DNA of 64,000 bases from Terrabacter sp. MAHUQ-38 (GTDB taxonomy: Bacteria; Actinomycetota; Actinomycetes; Actinomycetales; Dermatophilaceae), in the NCBI RefSeq assembly GCF_014518425.1, contig NZ_JACVCU010000004.1, positions 186,001 through 250,000 on the forward strand, given 5' to 3'. Below the pieces are notes generated by a model. The model saw only the letters and a program-made list of their open reading frames with translations. It was not told the origin of the DNA and made no database searches. The position numbers and the translations under genes are program-made. This document shows, piece by piece, positions 36,243 to 46,483 of the stretch. The first letter of the stretch is position 1. Every line of letters starts with the position of its first letter.

Positions 36243-37157
36243 CTAGCCGTCGCCCTCAAGGAACGGAATCACCGCTGACACGCGCGCCGCCGCCTCCGTC
36301 GTCGGCCGATCATCACCGGGTACACGGTCGACGTCAACCGTCTCTTGACCCTGAGCAACCCGACTTTCCAACAGTTGAGTCGCCCACGGCGGTCTTGTTG
36401 GCTGGACGAGGTCGTTCAACGTCCTACCGCCCGCGTCGATGGCAAGGCCGTGCTCCGCAGTGTGCAGGAGGTGTTCGAGCTGAAAGTGAAAGTCATAGAT
36501 GAGGGCTAGGGACGCCGGCTTGGCAAGCATTGAGGCTTGGTCAAGACACAAGCTAATCCCCGCTGGGGTCCTGTCCGGTCCTACGCAGTAGGGGCTGCTG
36601 GCCCAAACGCCGAGCTGCGTCCGTTCGACTGACGGGCACGCTCCGAAGGCCGCACAGGCGTAGTCGGCGAAGATCGCGGGTGGGGCCACAGCGACGAACG
36701 GCGGGGCGAGATCGTTGTAGAGCAACATGCCGGGAACCCGACCGTGACCAGTCGCCCAACTAATCAGCTTGTGGTTCTGCTGGGGAGACCAGCTGGAGTA
36801 GGTCCCTGACGATTTCAACGCTTTCGCTTGAAGCAGCAGGTCGAGCCAAAGATCGGGGCTCACTTCGATCGCGACCTCTAGATCGGCTCCGCTGGGAACG
36901 ATCACTTGCTGCCCGTTCTTGGACAGCCCGCCCTCCAAAGTCCGGGTGTGCTGAACCGCTAGGACCCCGACCTTCTGCCCGTAGTAGCCGAGATGGCGAA
37001 GCAGGTTGCTGGTCGTCGTCTCCTCATGCTCCGTTGCCGGTGTCACCAGTAAGCTGGAATGCCGCTCCAGCACGTACTGCCGGGTCAGCATCGTTTCCAG
37101 CAACGCCTGGTAAGAGACGTTCCACAGCAATTCCTCCGTGCTCCCCGCGATCCCCAC
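36243..37157 (-). CDS. DUF6615-like protein
   Basis: A 304-residue protein. EHEETTTSNLLRHL is followed by SGADLEVAIEVSPDLWLDLL and LQAKALKSSGTYSSW, then QNHKLISWATGHGRVPGMLL. The E-E-T-x-T, G-A-D-x-E and Q-A-K blocks in this order fit the DUF6615 family and could form a PD-(D/E)XK-like metal site (E, D, E-x-K replaced by Q-A-K). The start is GTG at 37157. It lies upstream of nothing on its strand and 236 bases after the recD end, so it is probably a separate unit. The function is unknown; a defence role is only a guess. Confidence 0.65.
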   Translation of the reverse strand: MGIAGSTEELLWNVSYQALLETMLTRQYVLERHSSLLVTPATEHEETTTSNLLRHLGYYGQKVGVLAVQHTRTLEGGLSKNGQQVIVPSGADLEVAIEVSPDLWLDLLLQAKALKSSGTYSSWSPQQNHKLISWATGHGRVPGMLLYNDLAPPFVAVAPPAIFADYACAAFGACPSVERTQLGVWASSPYCVGPDRTPAGISLCLDQASMLAKPASLALIYDFHFQLEHLLHTAEHGLAIDAGGRTLNDLVQPTRPPWATQLLESRVAQGQETVDVDRVPGDDRPTTEAAARVSAVIPFLEGDG

Positions 37158-37393
37158 GGCACGACGCTAGACGAGCGCCCTCGTCGGCGCCCAGACGCTA
37201 GGGCAACTACCCGTGAGATTTGAGATGGGATCGATCAACGACTGGCGCCTCGTGTCCGGCATGACCGTGCATTCAGCGTGACGCCGGATCGCGGCGGGAG
37301 ACACATGCCCTGGCGGGGACGCGCCTGCAGTTGACGCGGCCCGAGTGGCGATCAGGCGCTTGAGCGTCGTTATGCGGGAGGGGCAGTGCGCTA

Positions 37394-39193
37394 CTAGGAC
37401 GGTTCATTGGCGTTGGGCAGAGTCACGTTGGGGGACTGCTCCAGGAGCCGCTCAGTCAATGCCGATGAACGTTCGATGGGCGTGTTGACGGCACTCCGGA
37501 TCGCGTCCCGGCTCCCAATGATCGTGAGCCGTTGGCGGGCGCGGCTGGTCGCGGTGTACAGCAGCTCGCGGGTCAGGAGTCGGGACCCGAGAGCCGGCAC
37601 GAGAACGGTTACGTCGTCGGCCTCGCTGCCCTGTGCCTTGTGGACCGTCATCGCGTGCATGGTTTCGACGTCGGCCAGTCGCCAGGGGGAGAAGGTGCGG
37701 ACGCCCTGGCCCGTCTGGATCGCGGCGAGCGGGCCCTGGGGACCACGGACGAGGACTCCGGTGTCGCCGTTGGCCAAGCCCAGGCCGTGGTCGTTGCGAG
37801 TGATGATGATCGGGCGGCCCAGGTAGTAGGGCTGGTAGGCGACCTCGGGCGCGTCCTCGGCGAGGGACTGCTCCACGAGCCGGTTCCAGCGCCGAAGGCC
37901 GTGCGGTCCCGACCGGCGGCCGCAGAGCAACCGCGCCCGGCCGAGGCGGGCGAGGGCGCCGTCCATATCTCCGTCAAGAGCGAGCGCACGAAGGTGGCGG
38001 GCTTGGTCAGTGACTGTTGCCATGTGCCCGAGGGCGGGCTGGTCGGTCTCGGTGAAGCCGATCTCAGGATGACCGGCTTCGAGAACGGTGAGCACGTCAT
38101 CCGGGTCGCCGGACCGGATAGCGCGGGCAAGTTCCTGGATGGCGGGAACGGAGCGGCGGTTCTCTGTGAGCTCGACCACGTCACCGCGCGGCCCGAGACC
38201 GCGGACGAGGTCGGCAAGGACCGTGCCGGCTTCGACCGAGGCGAGCTGGTCGGGGTCACCGACGAGGAGCAGACGCGTCGTGGGTGAGAGCGCGTCGAGA
38301 AGTCGAGCCATGAGGCCGAGACCGACCATCGACGCCTCGTCGACGATGACGACGTCGTGGGGCAGCGGGTTCCTCGCGTCGTGGCGAAAACGTGTGCCAG
38401 ATCGTGGGATCGACCCGAGGAGCCGGTGGATTGTCGTCGCCGGGTCGAAGCTCGCATCGGCGAGCTCGGCCTCCAGCGTCTCGTTCATACGGGCGGCGGC
38501 CTTGCCTGTTGGCGCAGCGAGAGCGACGCGAGGTGCTCGCCCGTCCTCGAAACGCAGGGCGCGCAGGACTGTGGCGACCGTCCACGTCTTGCCTGTGCCG
38601 GGGCCGCCGGTGAGGACGGTGGTCGGGCGCGCGGCCACAGCGCGTACGGCGGTGACCTGGGCGTCGTTGAGCCGGCCGGCCGAGATCGCGTCCTCGAGCA
38701 CGGTGGCCTCGATGCTCTTGAGGCGGTCGGGTGAGCGTGAGTCGAGCCAGCCTGCGATGAGCCGTTCGTCGGCGCGGTAGCGGTCGAGCTGCACGAGGCC
38801 GAACTCGATGTGAAGCACTCCGCGGGCGGCGAGGCGGCTGGCGGCGACGGCTTGGAGCCATGCCTGCGGTTCCGGCAGGTCGATGACGTGTGCCAGGGTT
38901 GTCGGCTCGGCGGCAGGGTCTGCGTCCTGCTGGTCGCTGTCGTCGGGGTCGTGTTCGGTCGGGTGTGGTGTGAGCCGGGCGACGCTGTCGAGGTGTAGCG
39001 CGCCGCTACCCTCGCGGGCTGCGCGGACGGCGAGTGCGAGGGCGAGGACCGCTGCGTCGTCTTCCTCGCCGACGAGCCGGGCGATCCGTGTCGCGACGAG
39101 GCAGTCACCGTCGTCGAGGACGCCTGCAGCGGTGAGCTGCGCGAGCGGCCCGGTCGTCGAGTCGGTGCCTCTCGTGTTGGCGGGGGCGGTCAT
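37394..39193 (-). CDS. recD: Exodeoxyribonuclease V alpha subunit RecD
   Basis: A 599-residue SF1B (5'-3') helicase subunit of RecBCD, which processes double-strand DNA ends for recombination and degrades foreign linear DNA. Walker A is LTGGPGTGKTWTVATVLRAL (about residue 195). VVIVDEASMVGLGLMARLLD is motif II, LLVGDPDQLASVEAGTVLAD motif III, and AMTVHKAQGSEADDVTVLVP motifs V/VI. The ATG at 39193 overlaps the recB stop by four bases, so the longer upstream frame is excluded. All core motifs are intact. Confidence 0.95.
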   Translation of the reverse strand: MTAPANTRGTDSTTGPLAQLTAAGVLDDGDCLVATRIARLVGEEDDAAVLALALAVRAAREGSGALHLDSVARLTPHPTEHDPDDSDQQDADPAAEPTTLAHVIDLPEPQAWLQAVAASRLAARGVLHIEFGLVQLDRYRADERLIAGWLDSRSPDRLKSIEATVLEDAISAGRLNDAQVTAVRAVAARPTTVLTGGPGTGKTWTVATVLRALRFEDGRAPRVALAAPTGKAAARMNETLEAELADASFDPATTIHRLLGSIPRSGTRFRHDARNPLPHDVVIVDEASMVGLGLMARLLDALSPTTRLLLVGDPDQLASVEAGTVLADLVRGLGPRGDVVELTENRRSVPAIQELARAIRSGDPDDVLTVLEAGHPEIGFTETDQPALGHMATVTDQARHLRALALDGDMDGALARLGRARLLCGRRSGPHGLRRWNRLVEQSLAEDAPEVAYQPYYLGRPIIITRNDHGLGLANGDTGVLVRGPQGPLAAIQTGQGVRTFSPWRLADVETMHAMTVHKAQGSEADDVTVLVPALGSRLLTRELLYTATSRARQRLTIIGSRDAIRSAVNTPIERSSALTERLLEQSPNVTLPNANEPS

Positions 39194-42100
39194 CGGTCGT
39201 CTCCGGAGGCGTTCGCGGTTGCGTGGGACCCGTCGAGCAGCGCCGACAGCTCTTCGATGAGCGCGGCGGGTGGGCGCCACGCGAAGACCCCGTGCGGGCA
39301 CCCGTCTACTCGTGGGGTGTCCGGCCCGGCCATTCCGCGCAGGTATAGGTAGAGCACGCCGCCGAGGTGGGTTTCAGGGTCGTAGCCGGGCAGCCGCCAG
39401 CGTAGGTAACGGTGGAGGACGACCGCGTAGAGGAGCGCCTGGAGCGGGTAGCTGGTGTGCGTCATCGCGGCTGCGAGCCGGTCCGGTGCATAGTCGTCAA
39501 CGGTGGGTTCGGACTCGGGGGCGCCCAGCCAGTTCGTCTTGTGGTCGACGACGAAGTAGCGTCCGCCGCGCCGGAAGAGTAGGTCGACGGATCCGGTGAG
39601 GTAGCCGCGGAGCACCTGGTTGCCGAAGTCGGGCGTCTCGAGCTTTGCCGCGTAGGGCAGGAGCGGGTCCTCGGCTGGGAGGTGGCGACGCATAAGGGCG
39701 CCGAGCTCGCGCAGTAGGGAGCCCGTCCCGGGCAGGTCCCCACCCCCTAGCGGCAGCTCGAAGTCCATCTCGGCGAGCCGGTCGCTGGGGGCGAGGTCAC
39801 GCAGTGTGACGTCGTCGGCGATTGTCCCGAGCGGGGTCGCGCAGACGAGCTGGAGAGCTGCGGCAAGCTCGTCGGCGTCGAGGTCGACCGGCCATCGGAG
39901 GCGTTCGTCGCTGATGCGTTCGAGAAGCTCGGCGCGTAGGTCTTCGGCCTGCAGGTCGGCCGTTTCGAGAATGGCGTGGATGAGCGAGCCGAAGGTCGCA
40001 CCGACTGGCAGGCCGGCCATCGGTGAGCGGATTCCGGTACCTGCGAGGTCGGCGACGACGACTTCCTGCTCGTCGCTGTTGCCGACCGTGTCGGTTTCCG
40101 GTTCGGTGTCGCCGGAAGAGTTGACGTCGCCAATGGGGTTCGCCTCGCCAGCGGCTGCGAGTGCGCTGTAGGAGGTGCGTCGCCAGTTCCGGTCGATGGT
40201 TCGGGTGAAGTCTCGTCCGGTGAGGGCGTCGGCCTGCTCCTCGGGTGGGTGCGCCCGCAACAGGGGGACCTCGTCCGGGACAGCTGCGAGGCTGAAGGCG
40301 CCGGCGTCAGCCCACGCTGTGAGCATCGCCTCTGCCGTCAGGCCGCGCGGCTCCCTGTCCGCGCGATCGAGGGCGGCGACGGGCCGCTGCGCTGGCGGCG
40401 TGGCGAGGTAGGAGGCCAGCGCGTCCAGGTTCGGTGCACGGCCGAACAGGAGCCGGTGCAGCCCACTGTCGGGGGTGTTCGCCGTGGCCGCCCACCAGAG
40501 GATGAGCTGGGACTGGGCGCGCGTCATCGCGACGTAGGCTAGGCGCAGGTCCTCGTCCTGGACGTCAATGCGTGCCGCCGCCCGGGCACCGCGGTCCTCG
40601 GAGAACGCGATGACCCGCTCGCCACCTTGGTGGACGACGACCGGGTCCTCGACCCTGATGAAGTTGCTGAAGAGGAAGGGCGTGTAGACGATCGGGTACT
40701 GCAGGCCTTTGCTCGCGTGAATAGTCGACAGGGTGACCGCGTGGGCGTCGGAGTCCAGACGAATGACACGGGTGCCCGACCCGCCCTCCGACTCCTCGGT
40801 CGTTTGGCGCAGCAGCCAGGTCACGAGCGCGGTCAGGCTCGGGCGGCCGGCGCTCACCTGCTCTTGCAGAACCTGCGCGCAGTGTTCGATGTCGGTGAGG
40901 TCGCGCTCACCGCCGACGCGCCCGAGGATCCGTGCACTGAGCCCGTCGCCGCGCAGGACGTCGAGGACTCCCGGCAGCCCGCCGCGGTGGAATGCCGTGA
41001 GGAGCGCGCGGACCCCTTCGACGGCTTGGTCGGTCGCGGCGTCCCCGAGCCCGTCGAGGTGCGGGACCGACCAGCCGATGAGGGGCGTCAGGCATGCGGC
41101 TCGGACGCGTTCGGGCCGGTGCGGCTGCTCGAGGGCGGTCAGCAGGACGAGCCACCACGTCGCGGCCTCACTGCGCAGGACGGACTCGTTCGTCACGAGG
41201 ACCGACGGCACCCCGCGCTCTCGCAGGGCGGCGCGAACGGCTTGTAGGTCCATGTTCGTCTTGGCGAGCACAGCGACGTCGCGGGCAGCGAGTGGACGCC
41301 CGTCGAACTCGGCACCTGAATCGAGCAGGGCGACGATGTCCGCTGCCGCATCGGCCGCGATGAGGGGCCGAGCTGCTGGCATCACGATCCGGTCCTCGCC
41401 GCGAACGAATCGCAAACGGACCGGGCTGTTGTCCGGGGCGCCGGCCAGGCGCCGCCCGGTCAGGGCCGCCCGGATCGGGTGGACCTCAATTCCCGGCGAC
41501 AGCTCGGCGCCGCAGGTGAGCACCTGCAGGGCGTCGACGAGGGAGGCGTCGGAGCGCCGGTTGGTCGGTAGGCTGCATGCGGTCGTCGCGGTCTGCGCGG
41601 CCGTGAGGTAGGTGTGGATGTCGCCGCCGCGGAAGCCGTAGATGGCCTGCTTCGGGTCGCCGATGAGAACGAGGGTCTTGCCGGGCGTTGCGAACGCCCG
41701 GGAGAAGACGTCCCACTGGACTGGGTCGGTGTCCTGGAACTCGTCGACGAGGACGACGGACCACCGCTGCCGCATGCGAACGCGTGCGGGGCCATCCTCG
41801 TCCTCCAGCGCGTCGGCGAGCTCGGCGAGGAGGTCGTCGTAGCCGAGGAAGGCGGCTCGACGCTTGCGCCGGGCGAACTCGACGCGCACGTCACGCATGA
41901 AGTCCTGGCGCGCCTCGACGAGTGGCGACGCGTCCTGCGGCCGGAGCGGCGCGCGGGCCTGGTCCAGCGCCATCCGGGCATCCGAGCTGCTTGCCGCGTA
42001 GTCGGGCGCGTTGCCTCCGCGGGCGGCGCGGGCAAGGAAGAGGTCGTCGACGACGTCACGGCGCAGCTCGGTCAGGTCCTCAACGAGCGTCGCGTGCGGG

Positions 42101-42525
42101 TCGGAGTCGCCGGCGACGCCGAGGCCGCGAAGGACGAGGTGGCAGAACTGGTGGATGGTGGCGATCGTTGCTGTGTCGAAGTCGGCCAGTGCCGCCCGCA
42201 GGCGTCTTATGCGCGTTTCGACGTCGACATCGGGCCCGCGACGTAGATGTTGAACGAGCTCGTCGTCATCCGGGCGTGCCCGCGCTTGGAGCCGTTCGAC
42301 GGTCCCTTCGAGGTGCTGCCGCACGCGTTCGCGCAGCTCTTGGCTCGCGAGCCGGGAGAAGGTGACGACGAGCAACTGCTCCAGCGGGAGGGCCTTGTCG
42401 GCGACGTATCGGGTCACGAGCGCAGCGAGCGTCCATGTCTTGCCCGTTCCAGCGCTCGCCTCGACGAGCGTCGTCCCGGTGGGTAGCGGTCCGCAGATGT
42501 CGAATGGCGGCAGTGCGCTGCTCAT
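39190..42525 (-). CDS. recB: Exodeoxyribonuclease V beta subunit RecB
   Basis: A 1111-residue SF1A helicase-nuclease. The N-terminal Walker A is LVEASAGTGKTWTLAALVTR. WSVVLVDEFQDTDPVQWDVF is motif II, LVLIGDPKQAIYGFRGGDIH motif III, and STIHASKGLQYPIVYTPFLF motif V. The C-terminal nuclease has RYFVVDHKTNWLG with the D-x-K metal/catalytic residues. The ATG at 42525 overlaps the recC stop (ATGA). It forms the RecBCD complex with the two neighbours. There is no sign of damage. Confidence 0.95.
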   Translation of the reverse strand: MSSALPPFDICGPLPTGTTLVEASAGTGKTWTLAALVTRYVADKALPLEQLLVVTFSRLASQELRERVRQHLEGTVERLQARARPDDDELVQHLRRGPDVDVETRIRRLRAALADFDTATIATIHQFCHLVLRGLGVAGDSDPHATLVEDLTELRRDVVDDLFLARAARGGNAPDYAASSSDARMALDQARAPLRPQDASPLVEARQDFMRDVRVEFARRKRRAAFLGYDDLLAELADALEDEDGPARVRMRQRWSVVLVDEFQDTDPVQWDVFSRAFATPGKTLVLIGDPKQAIYGFRGGDIHTYLTAAQTATTACSLPTNRRSDASLVDALQVLTCGAELSPGIEVHPIRAALTGRRLAGAPDNSPVRLRFVRGEDRIVMPAARPLIAADAAADIVALLDSGAEFDGRPLAARDVAVLAKTNMDLQAVRAALRERGVPSVLVTNESVLRSEAATWWLVLLTALEQPHRPERVRAACLTPLIGWSVPHLDGLGDAATDQAVEGVRALLTAFHRGGLPGVLDVLRGDGLSARILGRVGGERDLTDIEHCAQVLQEQVSAGRPSLTALVTWLLRQTTEESEGGSGTRVIRLDSDAHAVTLSTIHASKGLQYPIVYTPFLFSNFIRVEDPVVVHQGGERVIAFSEDRGARAAARIDVQDEDLRLAYVAMTRAQSQLILWWAATANTPDSGLHRLLFGRAPNLDALASYLATPPAQRPVAALDRADREPRGLTAEAMLTAWADAGAFSLAAVPDEVPLLRAHPPEEQADALTGRDFTRTIDRNWRRTSYSALAAAGEANPIGDVNSSGDTEPETDTVGNSDEQEVVVADLAGTGIRSPMAGLPVGATFGSLIHAILETADLQAEDLRAELLERISDERLRWPVDLDADELAAALQLVCATPLGTIADDVTLRDLAPSDRLAEMDFELPLGGGDLPGTGSLLRELGALMRRHLPAEDPLLPYAAKLETPDFGNQVLRGYLTGSVDLLFRRGGRYFVVDHKTNWLGAPESEPTVDDYAPDRLAAAMTHTSYPLQALLYAVVLHRYLRWRLPGYDPETHLGGVLYLYLRGMAGPDTPRVDGCPHGVFAWRPPAALIEELSALLDGSHATANASGDDR

Positions 42526-45500
42526 GAGCGGCCCCCTGCTTGGAGGAGCGGACCCCAGACGCGCGGCGCCCAGTAGCTGAGCGTGCTCAGGTGGTTCAGA
42601 TGCTCGAGCGGGGCCTGCGGCCCGAGGAGGAGGGCCCACCAGCGGTCGTCGCGTTCGGGGAAGCGGCCGGCCCACTCGGAGTCGGCGGCCCGAAACGCCG
42701 ACTGCTGAATAGCCGCATGGTCTCCGCGCACTGCCTGCACCGCGAAGGCTCGGGCGGTCTTCGGCGGTAGCCCAAGGGGGTAGCGCATACCTCGCGTGCG
42801 AACGTTCACGAGCCCGTCGAGCAGGGTGATGGCGTGGTCGGCGGGTGGAGCGGTCAGCTGCGCCCTTCCCTTCTTGCCGATGAGCTCGGCAGTCCACGCG
42901 CCTTCCGGCTCGGCGACGGCGAGCGCGATCAGGCGCACCCAGGCGACAATTTCGTGCTTGGCGGAGATGGTCGAGTAGGTCGTCAGGGTGAGCCGGTGGT
43001 CCTCGACGCCGCTCACGACACCGGTGACGCGCACGCCGGACGGCAGGTCGATCCGAACCTCGACGGAGCGCCGAGCCCCGGTGTCGACGCCGCGTGCGAT
43101 GGCAGCGACCGTTCCGGCGATCTCCTGCCGGAGCCGGCGGCCGAGCGCGACCGGTGGCAGGGACCCGGCCTGCTGTTCGCGCTCCAGGACGGTCGTGATG
43201 TCGCCGCCGGCGAGGACCGCCCGCAGGACTCGGTCACCGATCTGCCACGTCTCCAACCCTTCGAGGCCGATCGGGATGTGGTCTGTCGGTTCGTCGTCCT
43301 CGCGCGGGGCGGCGATGCCGAGCCGTTGGCGGCAGAACTCTCTGGCGGGGTTTTCGTAGAACCGGGTCAGCTCTTCGAGGGTGAGCGCGCTGACTGGCTG
43401 GACGGGGAGGGGCTCAGAGACCATGAGCGGCCGGGTCGTGTCCCCGCTGCGCCGGTGCGCGCTCAACGCGACTGCCCCTTCGAGGGCGGCCCGGTCGAAG
43501 GAGCCGCCAGGGATCGGGGGCTGGGGTCCGAAGTTGCGTGCGTCGAAGGCCTGGAGGGGATGAGCGCGGACGACCCAGTTGGCGTCCGCCGACGTCGCGG
43601 GTGCCTGGCCGGTCCGACGGGCTGCGGAGATGAGCTCCTGGAGCGGGACGGCCGGGGGCCGCCGTGTCCCCGTGTGCTCGTCGTGCCCGGAGTAGAGGGC
43701 GACGAAGTGGTCGGAGGCTGACATGAGCGCGTCGAGGAGCAGCTGCCGGTCCTCGCTGCGGGGGTCGCGCTGACCGACGAGGGGCCGACGGGCCAGAACG
43801 TCATCGCCGTCGACGACAGGCGAGCGGGGGAACGCGCCGTCGTCGAGGCCGAGGATGGCGACGACCCGGTGCGGGATGGTTCGCATTGGAACCATCGTGC
43901 AGACCGTCATCGCGCCGGTGCGGAAGTTCGCCCGGGTCGGCCGGGCTCCCCAACGCTGCCCGAGCAGGACCACGATGTCGTTGAGGCGTAGCGGCAGGCC
44001 CTCGCCTCCGGCGGCTATCGTCGCGAGCTCGGACAGGAACTGCGCGTGCTGCCAGCGGTCCTCGCGTGCGACCTCACCGAGGGAGGTGACCGTCTCGCGG
44101 AGCCAGTCGGTCCACTCGCCGGCGGTGAGCCGGCCGGGCGTGCCCCCGTGTAGGGAGGGCTGGCGGACGTGTTCGGCGGCGGCACGTACCCGGTCGAGGA
44201 GCTCGAGGAAGCGCCCGACGCGGGCGATGTCGTTGCTGCCGATGTCGTCGATGGGGGCGTTCGCGGCGGCGTCCGCGTCGGAGTCGGCGGCTACGGCGAC
44301 GCCGAGCGCGAGCCGGTCCAACGCGTTCGCCCACGTGTTGTCCGCGAGGTCGCGCAGGCCGTACTCGCCCCGGTGGGCGGCATCAAGGCCCCAGCGGGCG
44401 CCGGACTCGGCGACCCAGTGGCCGAGCGTTGCCAGGTCGTCCTCGTCGAACCGGAAGCGGCGGGCTACCGCCTCGTGCGCTGCCAGACCGAGCACCTCTG
44501 ATGCGGTGACCCGTCCGGCGACGAGGCCGACAACGATCTGGGCGAGCTCGACGAGCGGGTTCGTCGCGGCGAGTTGCCGGTCGGCGAGCTGCACGCGCAG
44601 GTTGTGGCCGGGGTGGCGCGCGGTGCCCGCAGGGGTCGCGACGGTGCTTCCGAACGCTGCGCGCACGAGCGGCGCGAACTGCTCTACGTCGGGGCACAGG
44701 ACGAGGACGTCGCGTGGCTCGAGGGTCGGGTCGTCCTCGAACAGGGCGGTGAGCACTTCGCGCAGGACCTCGACCTGACGGGAGGGCCCGTGGCAGGAGT
44801 GGACCTGCATTGACAGGTCGTCGGCAGCGAGTGGGCGGGTCGGGTCGGGGGCGCGGTTGGCGCGGATGTCCGCTTGGAGGAGGGCGAGTCGGGTTGAGGC
44901 GACGTCGAGGGCATCGGGGGACCGCAAGGAGTCCGCCGCTGTCGCGCCGGCCGCCAACAGGCCTTGCTCGAGCTCGCGGACGTCGCGTCCGAGGGTGGCC
45001 AAGAGTGGGTGGCGGGCGTAGCTCGCGCTGTCGTCGTCAGCGCGCCCTGCCGAGCCCGGCATGGTGTTACCGGGCTCTGTGTGCCCTGCGAGCGTCTCCC
45101 ACAGCGCCGGTGATGGGTGGGGGAGCCAGAGGTGGACCTCGCGGGAGGCGCCGAGCGCGGCGAGCAGCTCGATCTCGGACGCCGGAAGCTGCGTGTGCCC
45201 GAAGAGGCTGATGCGTCCGGGAGCGGGGAACTGCACACTGCCATTGCGCAGTTCGTTGACAACTCGGGCGTGACGCGCCGATGGCGACTCGGTGGCTCCG
45301 GTCCGGCGGGCGGCTTGGGCGAGGACGCGCCGCCAGAGCTCAGGCTGCCAGGCCAGGTCGGGGTCGATGGTCCCGCCGCACCCATCACCCGCGCCGCCGC
45401 CCTCCCAGTCTGCGAGCATGCTCGGGCGCTGCCGCGCGTACGCGGAGAAAAGTCCAGCAAGACGTCGTGCCACGGCGTATCGGCGCGTTTGCCGAGCCTG

Positions 45501-45896
45501 GCGGAGCCACTCGAGCTGGGGATGGCCCGCCCGGGGACCGCCGCCGAGGTGCCGAGTCAACGCGTCGAAGCCTGGCGCGCCCATGCATTCATCGACCGCG
45601 GCGAGCGTCGGCCATGCGAGACGGTCCGCAACCCACGGGTCATCGCGATCGCGTCCGAGAAGCATGCTCACCAGTGACGCGGGGGTGCGAAGGTCGAGTC
45701 CCGCGCACACCCCGTCGTCGCCGGCGTCAGCGCCAAGGACGTGCGAGAGCCGCTGGGTCAGCCAGCGCTGGACACCTTGCGCCGGAACGACGACCCACTC
45801 CGGATCGAAGACGTCGCCAGGGTCCTCGCGGAGCATCGCGGCGAGCCCATCGGCGAGGGCCTCTGGGCGGTCGCTGCGGTGGACGACGATCGGCAC
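42522..45896 (-). CDS. recC: Exodeoxyribonuclease V gamma subunit RecC
   Basis: A 1124-residue subunit that splits the DNA duplex and recognises Chi in RecBCD. The start (GTG at 45896) gives MPIVVHRSDRPEALADGLAA. Inactive-helicase features are visible: LVLCPDVEQFAPLVRAAFG and VVAILGLDDGAFPRSPVVDG. The C-terminal inactive nuclease domain is LEELTRFYENPAREFCRQRL. It is the first gene of the compact recC-recB-recD operon with two four-base overlaps. Confidence 0.93.
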   Translation of the reverse strand: MPIVVHRSDRPEALADGLAAMLREDPGDVFDPEWVVVPAQGVQRWLTQRLSHVLGADAGDDGVCAGLDLRTPASLVSMLLGRDRDDPWVADRLAWPTLAAVDECMGAPGFDALTRHLGGGPRAGHPQLEWLRQARQTRRYAVARRLAGLFSAYARQRPSMLADWEGGGAGDGCGGTIDPDLAWQPELWRRVLAQAARRTGATESPSARHARVVNELRNGSVQFPAPGRISLFGHTQLPASEIELLAALGASREVHLWLPHPSPALWETLAGHTEPGNTMPGSAGRADDDSASYARHPLLATLGRDVRELEQGLLAAGATAADSLRSPDALDVASTRLALLQADIRANRAPDPTRPLAADDLSMQVHSCHGPSRQVEVLREVLTALFEDDPTLEPRDVLVLCPDVEQFAPLVRAAFGSTVATPAGTARHPGHNLRVQLADRQLAATNPLVELAQIVVGLVAGRVTASEVLGLAAHEAVARRFRFDEDDLATLGHWVAESGARWGLDAAHRGEYGLRDLADNTWANALDRLALGVAVAADSDADAAANAPIDDIGSNDIARVGRFLELLDRVRAAAEHVRQPSLHGGTPGRLTAGEWTDWLRETVTSLGEVAREDRWQHAQFLSELATIAAGGEGLPLRLNDIVVLLGQRWGARPTRANFRTGAMTVCTMVPMRTIPHRVVAILGLDDGAFPRSPVVDGDDVLARRPLVGQRDPRSEDRQLLLDALMSASDHFVALYSGHDEHTGTRRPPAVPLQELISAARRTGQAPATSADANWVVRAHPLQAFDARNFGPQPPIPGGSFDRAALEGAVALSAHRRSGDTTRPLMVSEPLPVQPVSALTLEELTRFYENPAREFCRQRLGIAAPREDDEPTDHIPIGLEGLETWQIGDRVLRAVLAGGDITTVLEREQQAGSLPPVALGRRLRQEIAGTVAAIARGVDTGARRSVEVRIDLPSGVRVTGVVSGVEDHRLTLTTYSTISAKHEIVAWVRLIALAVAEPEGAWTAELIGKKGRAQLTAPPADHAITLLDGLVNVRTRGMRYPLGLPPKTARAFAVQAVRGDHAAIQQSAFRAADSEWAGRFPERDDRWWALLLGPQAPLEHLNHLSTLSYWAPRVWGPLLQAGGRS

Positions 45897-46060
45897 ACCG
45901 CAAATCTAGGGGGCGGCACAGACAAATACGGGAGATGCGGTCTGCCCCGACCGTATCAGTGTGGCAAAGGATGCTCCGCGGTCACGCCCATCGAAACGGA
46001 ATGGCGTTACCTGCGGGCCACGGCAACCCCTCACAGCGCGGGGAGCGAACCGTGCGGATC

Positions 46061-46258
46061 CTATGCCAGCTTGCGGACCCGGATAGCGCGGCTCATGCCC
46101 TCCACCAGCATCTTGCCGTTCGACACCGTCGCCTTGGGTCGGTGAGCGTACCGATACTCGTAGTGATACTCATCCTGCCGCCATACAGATCCGTCTGTGA
46201 GCTGCACGATGGTGTCACCGTCCCATCCAGACCACGAGCCATCAACGTGCTGGGTCAT
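46061..46258 (-). CDS. Small conserved beta protein with YRP motif
   Basis: A 65-residue protein from the ATG at 46258, which follows GGAACAG; ATGs at 46279 and 46282 are also in frame. It contains GSWSGWDGDTIVQLTDGSVW and YEYRYAHRPKATV, ending LVEGMSRAIRVRKL. The W-S/G, T-I-x-x-L-x-x-G-x-x-W and Y-R-P pattern recurs in short uncharacterised bacterial proteins. It lies between recC and the membrane protein upstream of Gabija. The function is unknown. Confidence 0.65.
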   Translation of the reverse strand: MTQHVDGSWSGWDGDTIVQLTDGSVWRQDEYHYEYRYAHRPKATVSNGKMLVEGMSRAIRVRKLA

Positions 46259-46483
46259 CTCTGTTCCTATCGTCGCCATCATTGCGAATGTAGGCAATGT
46301 AGCCACGGGCGCCGACACCGGAGCACTGATCGCTGGCGTGGTCACAAACTCGTCTTTGGGTTCGCAGTCAGGTGCTGTGGGCCGCCTAAGCGGCGGTGTG
46401 ATCCACAGTTGAAGGTGGGTATCGGGCGAGTCCTCTCGCGTTTGGCGTGTCGATGTCGGTGCCTCTGGATACGCTCCGGCGCC

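Noticed and set aside
45281-46483. Upstream extension of the membrane protein gene at 46484
   Set aside because: This part lies antisense to recC and is Arg/Pro-rich; the ATG at 46484 starts the first hydrophobic segment and aligns with the paralogue at 29680.
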